From Martelella lutilitoris (GTDB taxonomy: Bacteria > Pseudomonadota > Alphaproteobacteria > Rhizobiales > Rhizobiaceae), in the NCBI RefSeq assembly GCF_005924265.1, contig NZ_VCLB01000009.1, forward strand, positions 62,001-126,000: a stretch of DNA of 64,000 bases, in the 5' to 3' direction. Positions 27,507-36,721 of this stretch are shown here, piece by piece. The notes below the pieces were generated by a model. It had not been told where the DNA came from, ran no database searches, and saw only the letters and a list, made by a program, of their open reading frames with translations. Position numbers and translations under genes: made by a program. How positions within the stretch are numbered: the stretch's first letter is position 1; each line of letters opens with the position of its first letter.

Positions 27507-28982
27507 GTGCTCAAGATCAACCTGCGCGAGGCAATGCATTTCATCGACGGCGAATATACCGCGGGCAGCTCCGGCAAGACCTTCGACAACGTCTCGCCGG
27601 TGACCGGACGCAAGATCGGCATCGTGCATGAGGGATTGAGACCGGAAGTGGATGCCGCCGTTTCCGCCGCCCGCGCCGCGCTTTCCGGCCCCTGGGGCTA
27701 TCTGCCGCTTGCCGAGCGCGCTGCCCTGCTGCATGCCGTCGCCGACGGCATCACCAGGCGTTTCGATGATTTTCTCGAGGCCGAGATCCTCGACACCGGC
27801 AAGCCGAAAAGCCTTGCCTCCCATGTCGACATTCCGCGCGGCGCGGCCAATTTCAAGGTCTTTGCCGACCTGGTGAAGAACGTCCCGACGGAAAGCTTCA
27901 TGCTGGATACGCCGGACGGCGCCGGCGCGCTGAACTACGGCGTACGCAAGCCGAAGGGCGTCATCGCCGTGATCTCGCCGTGGAACCTTCCGCTGCTGCT
28001 GATGACGTGGAAGGTCGGACCGGCGCTGGCAAGCGGCAACACCGTCGTCGTCAAGCCGTCGGAGGAAACCCCGCTGACGGCGACGCTTCTGGGCGAAGTG
28101 ATGAACGAGGCAGGCATTCCGAAGGGCGTCTTCAACGTCGTCCACGGCTTCGGGCCGGAGTCGGCCGGCGCCTATCTCACCGAACATCCGGGCGTCGACG
28201 CCATCACCTTCACCGGCGAGACGCGCACGGGCGAGGTCATCATGCGTTCGGCCGCGAAGGGCCTGCGCCAGGTGTCGATGGAATGCGGCGGCAAGAATGC
28301 CGGCATCGTCTTCGCCGACTGCGACATGGACAAGGCGATCGAAGGGACCATGCGGTCTGTCTTCGCCAATTGCGGCCAGGTCTGTCTCGGGACCGAGCGC
28401 CTCTATGTCGAGCGGCCGATCTTCGACGAATTCGTCGCGCGGCTGAAACGGGAGGCCGAGGGCCTGAAGCTCGGCGCACCGGAAGAGGCCGGCACCAGTC
28501 TCGGCCCGCTGATTTCGCAGGAGCATCGCGAAAAGGTGCTCTCCTATTTCGAGCTGGCGAAGAAGGACGGCGCGACGGTCGTCACCGGCGGCGGCGTGCC
28601 CGACATGGGCGATGAGCTTTCCGGCGGCGCTTGGGTCGAGCCGACCATTTTCACCGGCCTGCCCGAGAGCGCCCGCGTCATCCGCGAGGAGATCTTCGGC
28701 CCGGTCTGCCACATCGCGCCCTTCGATACGGAAGACGAGGCGATCCGCCTTGCCAATGACACCGAATACGGCCTCGCCAGCGCCGTGTGGACGGAGGATT
28801 TGAGCCGCGCCCACCGGGTCGGACGCCGGATCGAGGCGGGCATCGTCTGGGTCAATTCCTGGTTCCTGCGCGATCTCAGAACCGCTTTCGGTGGTTCCAA
28901 ACAGTCGGGCATCGGCCGCGAGGGCGGCGTTCACGGCCTCGAGTTCTACTCGGAGCTGACGAATGTCTGCATCAAACTCTAG
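27507..28982 (+). CDS. xylG: 2-hydroxymuconic semialdehyde dehydrogenase
   Basis: This 491-residue NAD-dependent aldehyde dehydrogenase oxidises 2-hydroxymuconic semialdehyde to 4-oxalocrotonate. It shows the catalytic pair SMECGGKNAGIV (general-base Glu) and NCGQVCLGTERL (nucleophile Cys), with the N-terminal HFIDGEYTAGSSGKTFDNVSPVTG. A GTG start at 27507 has AAAGGA eight bases upstream. The context (dioxygenase upstream, decarboxylase and tautomerase downstream) fixes the substrate class. It is the entry to the oxalocrotonate branch. Confidence 0.94.
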   Translation: MLKINLREAMHFIDGEYTAGSSGKTFDNVSPVTGRKIGIVHEGLRPEVDAAVSAARAALSGPWGYLPLAERAALLHAVADGITRRFDDFLEAEILDTGKPKSLASHVDIPRGAANFKVFADLVKNVPTESFMLDTPDGAGALNYGVRKPKGVIAVISPWNLPLLLMTWKVGPALASGNTVVVKPSEETPLTATLLGEVMNEAGIPKGVFNVVHGFGPESAGAYLTEHPGVDAITFTGETRTGEVIMRSAAKGLRQVSMECGGKNAGIVFADCDMDKAIEGTMRSVFANCGQVCLGTERLYVERPIFDEFVARLKREAEGLKLGAPEEAGTSLGPLISQEHREKVLSYFELAKKDGATVVTGGGVPDMGDELSGGAWVEPTIFTGLPESARVIREEIFGPVCHIAPFDTEDEAIRLANDTEYGLASAVWTEDLSRAHRVGRRIEAGIVWVNSWFLRDLRTAFGGSKQSGIGREGGVHGLEFYSELTNVCIKL

Positions 28983-28991
28983 GACAACATC

Positions 28992-29786
28992 ATGAGCAGC
29001 GAAGAAAACATTCAAAAGGCCGCCGATCGTCTCTGGCAGGCCTGGCAGGCGGGCGAGACCACCGCACCGATCCGCGACCTCCTCGACGAGGGCGACGTGG
29101 CGGCGGCCTATGCCGTGCAGGAGATCAACACCCGGCGCTGGCTGGGCGGAGAGGAACGCCAGCTCTCCGGCCGCAAGATCGGGCTGACCTCGAAGGCGGT
29201 GCAGAAGCAGCTCGGCGTCGGCCAGCCCGATTACGGCATGCTGTTTGCCGACATGGAGGTGATGGACGGCGAGGAGATCGCCTTCTCGCGCGTGATGCAG
29301 CCGAAGGTCGAGGCGGAGATCGCCTATGTGATCGCGGCGCCGCTCACCGGCGGCTTCATCACCATGGTCGATCTGATGGCCTCCATCGGCTACGTCGTGC
29401 CGGCGATCGAGGTCGTCGGCTCGCGCGTTGCCAACTGGGATATCCGCATCACCGACACGATTGCCGACAACGCCTCGTCGGGCCTCTACGTGCTCGGCCA
29501 GAGCCCGAAGCGCCTCGGCGATTTCGACCAGCGCATGTGCGGCATGGTGATGTTCAGGAACAACCAGCCGGTCTCCGTCGGCGCGGGCGCGGCCTGCATG
29601 GGCTCGCCGCTCAACGCCGCCCTGTGGCTGGCGCGCACCATGGCGAAGGCCGGCCGGGCGCTCGGACCCGGCGACGTCATTCTCTCCGGCGCGTTGGGGC
29701 CGATGGCTCCCGCCGCCCCTGGCGACGTGTTCGAGACCCGCATCAACGGGCTCGGCTCGGTTCGCGCCGCATTTTCGAAGGATTGA
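28992..29786 (+). CDS. xylJ: 2-oxopent-4-enoate (2-hydroxypenta-2,4-dienoate) hydratase
   Basis: The 264-residue enzyme adds water to 2-hydroxypenta-2,4-dienoate giving 4-hydroxy-2-oxovalerate. It belongs to the MhpD/XylJ hydratase family, with [25 protein letters not shown] and the metal ligands in [11 protein letters not shown]. It is related to the decarboxylase at 31753-32520; the two probably form a complex, as XylJ and XylI do. Nine bases separate it from the dehydrogenase. Confidence 0.93.
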   Translation: MSSEENIQKAADRLWQAWQAGETTAPIRDLLDEGDVAAAYAVQEINTRRWLGGEERQLSGRKIGLTSKAVQKQLGVGQPDYGMLFADMEVMDGEEIAFSRVMQPKVEAEIAYVIAAPLTGGFITMVDLMASIGYVVPAIEVVGSRVANWDIRITDTIADNASSGLYVLGQSPKRLGDFDQRMCGMVMFRNNQPVSVGAGAACMGSPLNAALWLARTMAKAGRALGPGDVILSGALGPMAPAAPGDVFETRINGLGSVRAAFSKD

Positions 29787-29790
29787 GACG

Positions 29791-30735
29791 ATGGAAAAGA
29801 TCAAATGCGCCATCATCGGCTCCGGCAATATCGGAACCGACCTGATGATCAAGGTCATGCGCAAGTCGAAGACGCTGGAAATGGCCGCCATGGTCGGCAT
29901 CGACCCGAAATCCGATGGGCTTGCGCGCGCCGCCCGCCTCGGCGTCGCGACCACGCATGAGGGCATTGACGGGCTGACGAAGCTCGACTGCTACAGCGAC
30001 ATCCGCATTGTTTTCGACGCAACCTCGGCCGGCGCCCACAAGCGCCATAACGAGGTTCTGCAGCGCGACGGCAAGCAGGTGGTCGACCTGACCCCGGCGG
30101 CGATCGGTCCCTACACGATCCCGGTCGTCAATCTCGACGCCAATCTCGCCGAGCCGAACGTCAACATGGTCACCTGCGGCGGCCAGGCGACGATCCCGAT
30201 CATCGCCGCCGTCAACCGGGTCAGTCCCGTGCGCTACGGCGAGATCGTCGCCTCGATCTCCTCGCGCTCGGCAGGTCCCGGCACCCGCGCCAATATCGAC
30301 GAATTCACCGAGACGACAGCGGCGGCGATCGAGAAGGTCGGGGGCGCTGAACGCGGCAAGGCGATCATCATCCTCAACCCGGCCGAGCCGCCGATCATGA
30401 TGCGCGACACCGTCTACTGCCTCTGCGACGAAGCCGATCAGGAGGCGATCCGCAAGTCAATCCACGACATGGTGGAAGAGGTGCGCGCCTATGTGCCCGG
30501 CTACCGGCTGAAACAGGCGGTGCAGTTCGAGCATATCGGCTCCAACGCCCCGCTGCATATTCCGGAAATGGGCGGGGATTTCACCGGCCTCAAGGTCACG
30601 GTGTTCCTCGAGGTGGAGGGCGCCGCCCACTACCTGCCCGCCTATGCCGGCAATCTCGACATTATGACCTCGGCGGCGCTGAAGACCGCCGAGCGCCTCG
30701 CCGAAAAACGCAACTGGATCGCAAAGGCCGCCTGA
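29791..30735 (+). CDS. xylQ: Acetaldehyde dehydrogenase, acylating
   Basis: The 314-residue enzyme converts acetaldehyde, NAD and CoA to acetyl-CoA. It has a Rossmann N-terminus ([19 protein letters not shown]) and the catalytic cysteine in [12 protein letters not shown] near residue 132. It works in a channelled complex with the aldolase encoded next, so that acetaldehyde is not released. The aldolase ATG starts one base after this stop. Confidence 0.96.
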   Translation: MEKIKCAIIGSGNIGTDLMIKVMRKSKTLEMAAMVGIDPKSDGLARAARLGVATTHEGIDGLTKLDCYSDIRIVFDATSAGAHKRHNEVLQRDGKQVVDLTPAAIGPYTIPVVNLDANLAEPNVNMVTCGGQATIPIIAAVNRVSPVRYGEIVASISSRSAGPGTRANIDEFTETTAAAIEKVGGAERGKAIIILNPAEPPIMMRDTVYCLCDEADQEAIRKSIHDMVEEVRAYVPGYRLKQAVQFEHIGSNAPLHIPEMGGDFTGLKVTVFLEVEGAAHYLPAYAGNLDIMTSAALKTAERLAEKRNWIAKAA

Positions 30736-30736
30736 G

Positions 30737-31756
30737 ATGACCAAGCTCTACATACAGGACGTCACGCTGCGCGACGGTATGCACGCCGTGCGCCACCAGT
30801 ATGATCTCGGCCATGTCCGCGCCATTGCCGAGGCGCTTGACGAGGCCGGCGTCGATGCCATCGAGGTCGCCCATGGCGACGGGCTGACGGGCTCGACCTT
30901 CAACTACGGTTTCGGCAAATGCACCGACGAGGCTTGGATCTCCGAGGCTGCCAAGGTGGTGAAGAAGGCGAAGCTGACGACGCTGCTTCTGCCCGGCATC
31001 GGCACGATCCACGACCTGAAGCGCGCCCGCGACATGGGCGTCGCCTCCGTGCGCGTCGCCACCCACTGCACCGAGGCCGACGTTTCCGCCCAGCACATCG
31101 CGGCTGCGAAGGAAATGGGCATGGACGTCTCCGGCTTCCTGATGATGAGCCACATGAACACGCCGGAAAAGCTCGCCGAACAGGCAAAGCTTATGGAAAG
31201 CTACGGCGCGGACTGCGTCTACGTGACCGATTCCGGCGGCAGGCTCACCATGAAGGACGTCGCCGCCCGTTTCGAGGCCTATAATGCAGTGCTGAAGCCC
31301 GAAACCCAGCGCGGCGCGCATATGCACGAGAACCTGTCGCTGTCTGTGGCTAATTCGGTTACCGCCGTCGAGCACGGCGCGACCCGCGTCGACGCCTCGC
31401 TTGCCGGCATGGGCGCCGGCGCCGGCAACACGCCGATCGAGGCCTTCATCGCCGTTGCCAATCTCTACGGCTTCGAACATGGCTGCGACCTCTTCAAGCT
31501 GCAGGATGCGGCCGAGGAACTGGTGCGCCCCCTGCAGGACCGGCCGGTGCGTGTCGACCGTGAAACCATGACGCTCGGCTATGGCGGCGTCTACTCGTCC
31601 TTCCTGCGCCACGCGGAACGGGCGGCGGAAGCCTATGGGCTCGACACGCGCGATATTCTCGTCGAGGTGGGCCGGCGCGGCATGGTCGGCGGCCAGGAGG
31701 ACATGATTGTCGATGTCGCCCTCGACATGATCAAGGAAAAGGAGCTGGCGATATGA
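30737..31756 (+). CDS. xylK: 4-hydroxy-2-oxovalerate aldolase
   Basis: This 339-residue HMGL-like TIM-barrel enzyme splits 4-hydroxy-2-oxovalerate to pyruvate and acetaldehyde. It starts [19 protein letters not shown] (metal-binding Asp and catalytic His), and has [28 protein letters not shown] and [16 protein letters not shown]. It forms the DmpG-DmpF type complex with the preceding dehydrogenase. It overlaps the next gene by four bases (ATGA). Confidence 0.96.
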   Translation: MTKLYIQDVTLRDGMHAVRHQYDLGHVRAIAEALDEAGVDAIEVAHGDGLTGSTFNYGFGKCTDEAWISEAAKVVKKAKLTTLLLPGIGTIHDLKRARDMGVASVRVATHCTEADVSAQHIAAAKEMGMDVSGFLMMSHMNTPEKLAEQAKLMESYGADCVYVTDSGGRLTMKDVAARFEAYNAVLKPETQRGAHMHENLSLSVANSVTAVEHGATRVDASLAGMGAGAGNTPIEAFIAVANLYGFEHGCDLFKLQDAAEELVRPLQDRPVRVDRETMTLGYGGVYSSFLRHAERAAEAYGLDTRDILVEVGRRGMVGGQEDMIVDVALDMIKEKELAI

Positions 31757-32520
31757 CCGATATCAGCGCAATTGCGGAGATTGTCGACCGGGCAGCGATG
31801 ACGGCGACGGAAATCCCGCAGTTTTCCGACACGGCGGCGCTTTCGATGGACGAGGCCTATGCCGCCCAGGCCTTGTCGCTTCAGCGGCGCTATGCGCGCG
31901 GCGAAAAGCGCGTCGGCATCAAGATGGGGCTGACTTCGCGCGCCAAGATGATGCAGGTCGGCGTTACCGACGTGATCTGGGGCCGCCTGACCGATGCCAT
32001 GCGCGAGGAGGAAGGCGGAACCGTCTCGCTCTCGAAATATGTGCATCCGCGCGTCGAGCCGGAAATCGCCTTTTTGATGAAGAAGCCGCTTTCGGGCAAG
32101 GTCTCGGCGCTCGAGGCAATGGAGGCGGTCGCCGCGATCGCGCCGGCGCTGGAGATCATCGACAGCCGCTACAAGGCCTTCAAGTTCGATATCGGCGACG
32201 TCATCGCCGACAACTCGTCCTCGTCCGGTTTCGTCATCGGCCAGTGGTCCGATGCGTCAACCGATATCGCCAATCTCGGCATGGTTCTTTCGATCAACGG
32301 AGAACCGCGCGAGATCGGCTCGTCGGCCGCCATTCTCGGTCATCCGGTCCGCTCGCTCGTCGCCGCCGCGCGCATGGTGGCGGCTGCCGGCGAGGAGCTG
32401 AAGGCCGGCGACATCGTGCTTGCCGGCGGCGCCACGGCTGCCATTCCGATGGCTGCCGGACAGGCCGTGACGCTCGAGGTCGAACGGCTCGGCACCGTCG
32501 CCTTCAACGTGGGAGAGTGA
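31753..32520 (+). CDS. xylI: 2-oxo-3-hexenedioate (4-oxalocrotonate) decarboxylase
   Basis: The 255-residue enzyme decarboxylates 2-oxo-3-hexenedioate to 2-hydroxypenta-2,4-dienoate, the hydratase substrate. It shares the fold of the hydratase: [20 protein letters not shown] and [15 protein letters not shown] carry the metal site. The start overlaps the aldolase stop. The gene after it encodes the tautomerase, so the oxalocrotonate branch is complete. Confidence 0.93.
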   Translation: MTDISAIAEIVDRAAMTATEIPQFSDTAALSMDEAYAAQALSLQRRYARGEKRVGIKMGLTSRAKMMQVGVTDVIWGRLTDAMREEEGGTVSLSKYVHPRVEPEIAFLMKKPLSGKVSALEAMEAVAAIAPALEIIDSRYKAFKFDIGDVIADNSSSSGFVIGQWSDASTDIANLGMVLSINGEPREIGSSAAILGHPVRSLVAAARMVAAAGEELKAGDIVLAGGATAAIPMAAGQAVTLEVERLGTVAFNVGE

Positions 32521-32521
32521 C

Positions 32522-32722
32522 ATGCCTTTCATCGACGTGACCATGATCGAGGGCCGCAGCAATGCGGTGAAGGAAAAGCTGATCGAAAAGCTGACCGAGG
32601 CGGTTGTCGAAACCACCGGCGCGCCGATCGAGAGCGTGCGCGTGGTCCTGCGCGAAGTGCCGGGCCATCACTGGGGCATCGCCGGCAAGCCGAAATTCCC
32701 CGCCCCCGACGCCGGATCATGA
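32522..32722 (+). CDS. xylH: 4-oxalocrotonate tautomerase
   Basis: This 66-residue protein is processed to expose Pro-2 (MPFIDV), the catalytic base that converts 2-hydroxymuconate to 2-oxo-3-hexenedioate. GRSNAVKEKLIEKLTEAV and VRVVLREVPGHHWGIAGK keep the two active-site arginines; the usual phenylalanine of the HFGIGG segment is replaced by tryptophan (HHWGIAG). One base separates it from the decarboxylase, and its stop overlaps the next ATG. Confidence 0.94.
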   Translation: MPFIDVTMIEGRSNAVKEKLIEKLTEAVVETTGAPIESVRVVLREVPGHHWGIAGKPKFPAPDAGS

Positions 32723-33288
32723 CCGAGGGGTTCGTCGAACCGGGCGAGGAAGGCCCGGTCACGGTTCAGGTCTCGCGCCGGGTGCGCCCCGGACGCGAGG
32801 CCGACTACGAGGCCTGGCTGCGCGGCATCGTCGAGGCGGCGAAGGCCTTTCCCGGCCATATGGGGGTCAACATCCTGAAACCCTCCGGCAAGACCGGCGG
32901 ACGCTATGTGCTGATCTACCGCTTCGACAGCTTCGCCCATTGCGAGGCCTGGGAGAATTCGGCCGAAAGGGCGGATTTCGTCGACCGGCTCGGCGATCTG
33001 GTGGAAGGCGAGACCGAGCGCCGTCGCGTCACCGGGCTGGAAGCCTGGTTCGAACTGCCGGAACTGCCGGTATCAAAACCCGCGCCGCGCTGGAAGATGT
33101 CGATCGTGCTCATCGCCGTGGTTTTCGTCCTGGTCTATCCCCTGCAGCTGATCGTGCCGCCAATCGTTCCGGACTGGCCGCATTGGGCCAAGACCCTGAC
33201 AATCGCCGTCATTCAGGTGCTGGCCATGACCTATGTCGTCATGCCGCGCGTGACGAAAGCGTTGAAATCCTGGCTGTTTGCCGGCTGA
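32719..33288 (+). CDS. ABM-domain protein with two C-terminal transmembrane helices
   Basis: This 189-residue protein carries an antibiotic-biosynthesis-monooxygenase (ABM) fold (about residues 15-105: VTVQVSRRVRPGREADYEAWLRG, FPGHMGVNILKP, YRFDSFAHCEAWENS) and two hydrophobic helices (about residues 130-150 and 160-180). It overlaps the tautomerase gene by four bases (ATGA) and ends the operon. Stand-alone ABM-TM proteins of this type are widespread, with no proven reaction. Its place at the end of a catabolic operon suggests a membrane-linked role in quinone or aromatic handling, but that is only inference. Confidence 0.8.
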   Translation: MTEGFVEPGEEGPVTVQVSRRVRPGREADYEAWLRGIVEAAKAFPGHMGVNILKPSGKTGGRYVLIYRFDSFAHCEAWENSAERADFVDRLGDLVEGETERRRVTGLEAWFELPELPVSKPAPRWKMSIVLIAVVFVLVYPLQLIVPPIVPDWPHWAKTLTIAVIQVLAMTYVVMPRVTKALKSWLFAG

Positions 33289-33307
33289 CCGCGGTCTCCG
33301 GCCGCCG

Positions 33308-34249
33308 TCAGCGCGACGCCGGGGCTGGCCTGCGGCGGGCGCGCAGGAGAGACGAGGTGTAAATCGCCAGCGCCGCCCAGATCAGGGCAAAGGCGAGCAG
33401 CTTAACCGGCTGCAGCGGCTCGCGGAAGACCAGCACCGCGATCAGGAAGATCATGCTCGGCGCGATGTACTGCATGATGCCGATGGTCGAGAGCTTCAGC
33501 AGTTTTGCGGCATTCGCATAGATCATCAGCGGAATGGCGGTCGCCGCACCGCAGCCGATCAGAAGCAGCGCATCGCTCAGCGAGCCGAGGAAATGGCCGT
33601 TGCCGGTCGCCTCCAGCCAGATGATATAGGCCGCCGCCGGCAGGCTCATGATCAGCGCCTCCAGGGTGAAGCCCGGATTGCCGCCGATCGGCACGATCTT
33701 GTGCAGGAAGGCATACATGCCGAAGGAAAACGGCAGCAGCAGCGCGACGATCGGAATGCTGCCGATCTCGACGGCCATGATGACCACGGCCATCACGGCG
33801 AGCGCGATGGCAACAAGTTGCGTTCTCGAAAGCCGCTCGCGCAGGATCACCGCCGCGAGAGCAATCGAAAACAGCGGATTGATGAAATAGCCGAGCGCCG
33901 CGTCCACTGTGTGCGCATTCGAGACGGCCCAGATATAGGTGCCCCAGTTCACGCAGATGAAGACGCTGCAGAGCGCGACGACGGCAAGGATCCTCGGCTT
34001 GCGGCAGGCGGCAACGATTTCGCCGCCCTGCCCGGCATACGCCACGACGACGCCGGCAAAGGGCACCGACCAGATGATGCGGTGGGCGAGCACCTCCAAG
34101 GGCGGCAGATGCGCCACCAGCTTGAGGTAGAGCGGCAGGAAACCCCACATCATAAAGACGACGAGCGCCAGGACGAAGCCTTTGACCGTATCGCCATCGG
34201 CAACCGTCTTCACCGGCGCGGTCACGGCCGTGTCACTCTCGCTCGTCAT
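33308..34249 (-). CDS. rarD: RarD family EamA-type transporter
   Basis: This 313-residue membrane protein has ten predicted helices and the RarD marks: GFVLALVVFMMWGFLPLYLKL, LAHRIIWSVPFAG, NWGTYIWAVSNAHTVDAALGYFINPL and GIMQYIAPSMIFLIAVLVFREPL. RarD proteins are drug/metabolite superfamily permeases of unknown substrate. ATG at 34249 was chosen; an in-frame ATG at 34324 would add a non-conserved 25 residues. It converges on the catabolic operon with only 19 bases between stops and no evident terminator. Confidence 0.92.
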   Translation of the reverse strand: MTSESDTAVTAPVKTVADGDTVKGFVLALVVFMMWGFLPLYLKLVAHLPPLEVLAHRIIWSVPFAGVVVAYAGQGGEIVAACRKPRILAVVALCSVFICVNWGTYIWAVSNAHTVDAALGYFINPLFSIALAAVILRERLSRTQLVAIALAVMAVVIMAVEIGSIPIVALLLPFSFGMYAFLHKIVPIGGNPGFTLEALIMSLPAAAYIIWLEATGNGHFLGSLSDALLLIGCGAATAIPLMIYANAAKLLKLSTIGIMQYIAPSMIFLIAVLVFREPLQPVKLLAFALIWAALAIYTSSLLRARRRPAPASR

Positions 34250-34361
34250 GGCGCTTTCCCATTGGTTGACGCAAGGCAGATATCGACGATAGGCGCGGCG
34301 CGCCACCCGTTTCTGTTGAAGCACCCATCAACAAAGGTGATGGATGACGGTCGGCCACGCG

Positions 34362-35981
34362 CTATTCCGCCGCAACGCGGCCGGCAAGCGCGCGGTTCTT
34401 CATCAGCTTGAAGGTGATGGAATCCATCAGCGCCTGGAATGATGCGTCGATGATGTTCTCCGAAACGCCCACCGTCCACCAGCGCACGCCGTCATCATCG
34501 ATGCTCTCGATCAGAACGCGGGTGATCGCCTCCGTGCCGCCGTTGAGGATACGCACCTTGTAGTCCGCCAGCTTGAGATCGGCGATCTCGGACTGAAACT
34601 TGCCGAGATCCTTGCGGAAGGCCCTGTCGAGCGCATTGACCGGGCCGTCGCCTTCCGAGACCGACATGACAGTTCGCCCGTCGATCTCCAGCTTGACCAC
34701 CGCCTCCGACACGGTCTTGATCCGGCCGTGGCTGTCATAGCGGCGCTCGACCATGACGCGGAAACTGTCGACATGGAAGAAGTGCGGCACGCTGCCGAGT
34801 TCGCGCAACGCCAGAAGCTCGAAGCTCGCATCCGCGCCCTCATAGGCATAGCCCATGGATTCGCGTTCCTTGACGATCGCAATCAGCTTGTCGAGGCGCG
34901 GATCGTTCTTGGCAACGGCGATGCCGCGGCGCTTCAGCTCGTTGATGAAGTTCGACTTGCCGCCCTGGTCGGAAACCATCACCTTGCGCGTATTGCCGAC
35001 CTTTTCCGGATCGACATGTTCATAGGTGCGCGGGTCCTTCAACAGCGCGGAGGCATGAATGCCGGCCTTGGTGGCGAAGGCGGATGCGCCGACATAGGGC
35101 AGTTGCGGGTCCGGCGCGCGGTTCAACAGCTCGTCGAACCCATGGGAAAGCGCGGTGAGCTCGGCAAGTTGCTCGTCATCGAGACCGAGCATATAGCGTT
35201 CGGCGTAGCGCTCCTTCAGCGAAAGCGTTGCCGCCAGCGTGATGATATTGGCATTGCCGCAGCGTTCGCCGATACCGTTCAGCGTGCCCTGCACCTGGCG
35301 CACCCCGGCCCGCACGGCGACAAGCGAATTGGCGACCGCCTGGCCCGTATCGTTGTGCGCGTGGATGCCGAGCGACGTCCCGGGAATGCCGCTTGCGATC
35401 ACATCGGCGATGATTTCGGCGATCTCGTCCGGTTGCGTGCCGCCATTGGTGTCGCACAGCACGACCCAGCGCGCGCCAGCGTCGTATGCCGCTTTGGCGC
35501 AGGCGAGCGCGTAAGCGCGGTTTGCCTTGTAGCCATCGAAGAAGTGCTCGCAATCAACCATCGCCTCCTTGCCCGATTGAGCGACGGCGGCCACGCTTTC
35601 GGCGATGCAGGCAAGGTTCTCGTCATTGGAGATGCCGAGCGCCACGTCCACATGATAGTCCCAGCTCTTGGCCACCAGACAGACGGCATCGCCTTCCGCG
35701 GCAATCAGCGCGGCGAGCCCCGGATCGTTGGAGGCGGAGACGCCGGCGCGCTTGGTCATGCCGAAGGCCGTCATCTTCGCGGATTTCGTGCGCCGCGCGG
35801 CGAAGAAGGCCGTATCCGTCGGGTTCGCGCCCGGATAGCCGCCCTCGACATAGTCGATGCCGGCCTGGTCCAGCATGTCGGCAATGGCGATCTTGTCCTC
35901 CACCGAGAAGTCGATGCCCGGCGTCTGCTGGCCGTCGCGCAATGTGGTGTCGAACAGATAGATGCGCTCGCGCTTTTCCAT
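34362..35981 (-). CDS. cimA: Citramalate synthase
   Basis: This 539-residue protein joins pyruvate and acetyl-CoA to form (R)-citramalate, on the threonine-independent route to isoleucine. It has the HMGL-like barrel (IYLFDTTLRDGQQTPGIDFS, LGIHAHNDTGQAVANS, GTLNGIGERCGNANI) and a C-terminal LeuA-type regulatory domain (residues about 400-530). GGAG lies nine bases before ATG 35981; ATG 35996 is possible. Homocitrate synthase-like or 2-isopropylmalate synthase-like alternatives are less likely given the length and signature. Confidence 0.93.
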   Translation of the reverse strand: MEKRERIYLFDTTLRDGQQTPGIDFSVEDKIAIADMLDQAGIDYVEGGYPGANPTDTAFFAARRTKSAKMTAFGMTKRAGVSASNDPGLAALIAAEGDAVCLVAKSWDYHVDVALGISNDENLACIAESVAAVAQSGKEAMVDCEHFFDGYKANRAYALACAKAAYDAGARWVVLCDTNGGTQPDEIAEIIADVIASGIPGTSLGIHAHNDTGQAVANSLVAVRAGVRQVQGTLNGIGERCGNANIITLAATLSLKERYAERYMLGLDDEQLAELTALSHGFDELLNRAPDPQLPYVGASAFATKAGIHASALLKDPRTYEHVDPEKVGNTRKVMVSDQGGKSNFINELKRRGIAVAKNDPRLDKLIAIVKERESMGYAYEGADASFELLALRELGSVPHFFHVDSFRVMVERRYDSHGRIKTVSEAVVKLEIDGRTVMSVSEGDGPVNALDRAFRKDLGKFQSEIADLKLADYKVRILNGGTEAITRVLIESIDDDGVRWWTVGVSENIIDASFQALMDSITFKLMKNRALAGRVAAE

Positions 35982-36024
35982 GTCGTGGGTCTCCATCCCA
36001 TTTGATCGGCCGTTTTCGGCCTTG

Positions 36025-36528
36025 TTATCCGGCATCCGCTTCATTTTCGGGCGGCCATTGTTCGGTGTCGTGGTCGGGGTGCTGGCGGTTGCTTTCGGCA
36101 ATCGCGTCATTGCCGCCCGACAGGTCGGAACGATCGGTCGGCATCTCACGCAGATCGAAAAGCGCATGGAAGAACGGCGCCCGCCCCTCGACGCCATCCT
36201 GCGAGACCGGCGGAAAGGCCGAGGGATCATCCAGGCTGCCGAGCGCGACCGCGATATGATCATCCCCCACGGTCTCGAAGAACAGCGGCGTGCCGCAGGC
36301 CGCGCAGAAGCCGCGCCGGACCTGATCGGAGGAACGAAACCAGCCCGGCGCGCCGCGCGTGATGGTGAAACGCGCATGATCCGCGCCGGCAAGCGCCATG
36401 AAGTAATTGCCCGAGGCCTTCTGGCACATGCGGCAATGGCAGATATGCGGATAGGACAGCGCGCCGTCGACACGGTAGCGCACCGCCCCGCACTGGCAGC
36501 CGCCGGAGAAGGAAGGTGTCGTCGTCAT
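36025..36528 (-). CDS. GFA/CENP-V family zinc protein
   Basis: This 167-residue protein has the zinc-binding pattern of the glutathione-dependent formaldehyde-activating (GFA) family: GGCQCGAVRY, HICHCRMCQKASG and RRGFCAACGTPLFFE. Members bind zinc; only a few act in formaldehyde-glutathione chemistry, so no reaction is assigned. The C-terminal ~25 residues are polar and non-conserved. It lies just upstream of cimA in the same direction, probably by chance. Confidence 0.88.
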   Translation of the reverse strand: MTTTPSFSGGCQCGAVRYRVDGALSYPHICHCRMCQKASGNYFMALAGADHARFTITRGAPGWFRSSDQVRRGFCAACGTPLFFETVGDDHIAVALGSLDDPSAFPPVSQDGVEGRAPFFHALFDLREMPTDRSDLSGGNDAIAESNRQHPDHDTEQWPPENEADAG

Positions 36529-36590
36529 GGTCGGCCCCCGACACTGACTGACGGATCGGCGCTTTTGAGTGCGCCACCCTCGCTTACCGG

Positions 36591-36669
36591 GTCATGCTCG
36601 GGCTTGACCCGAGCATCCAGGCCACACTGAAAACGCTGCCTGGATTCTCGGGTCAAGCCCGAGGATGAC
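36591..36669. repeat. Large near-perfect inverted repeat, 32-bp arms
   Basis: The arms 36591-36622 and 36638-36669 pair at 30 of 32 positions around a 15-base loop. Each arm also contains its own small CTCGGG-(5 nt)-CCCGAG hairpin, so the whole can fold either as one long hairpin or as two small ones joined by a CCAGGC/GCCTGG stem. The small hairpin recurs at 502-524 and 623-645. It lies between cysS and the GFA gene, both leftward. Confidence 0.88.
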
Positions 36670-36721
36670 GCTCCGGGAGGGTGCATCGGGATTGATGAGA
36701 GCAATGGGCGGACGACAGTCT

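Noticed and set aside
27471-29966. An 831-residue open frame antisense to the semialdehyde dehydrogenase and hydratase genes
   Set aside because: It is wholly antisense to clearly conserved pathway genes and shows no domain.
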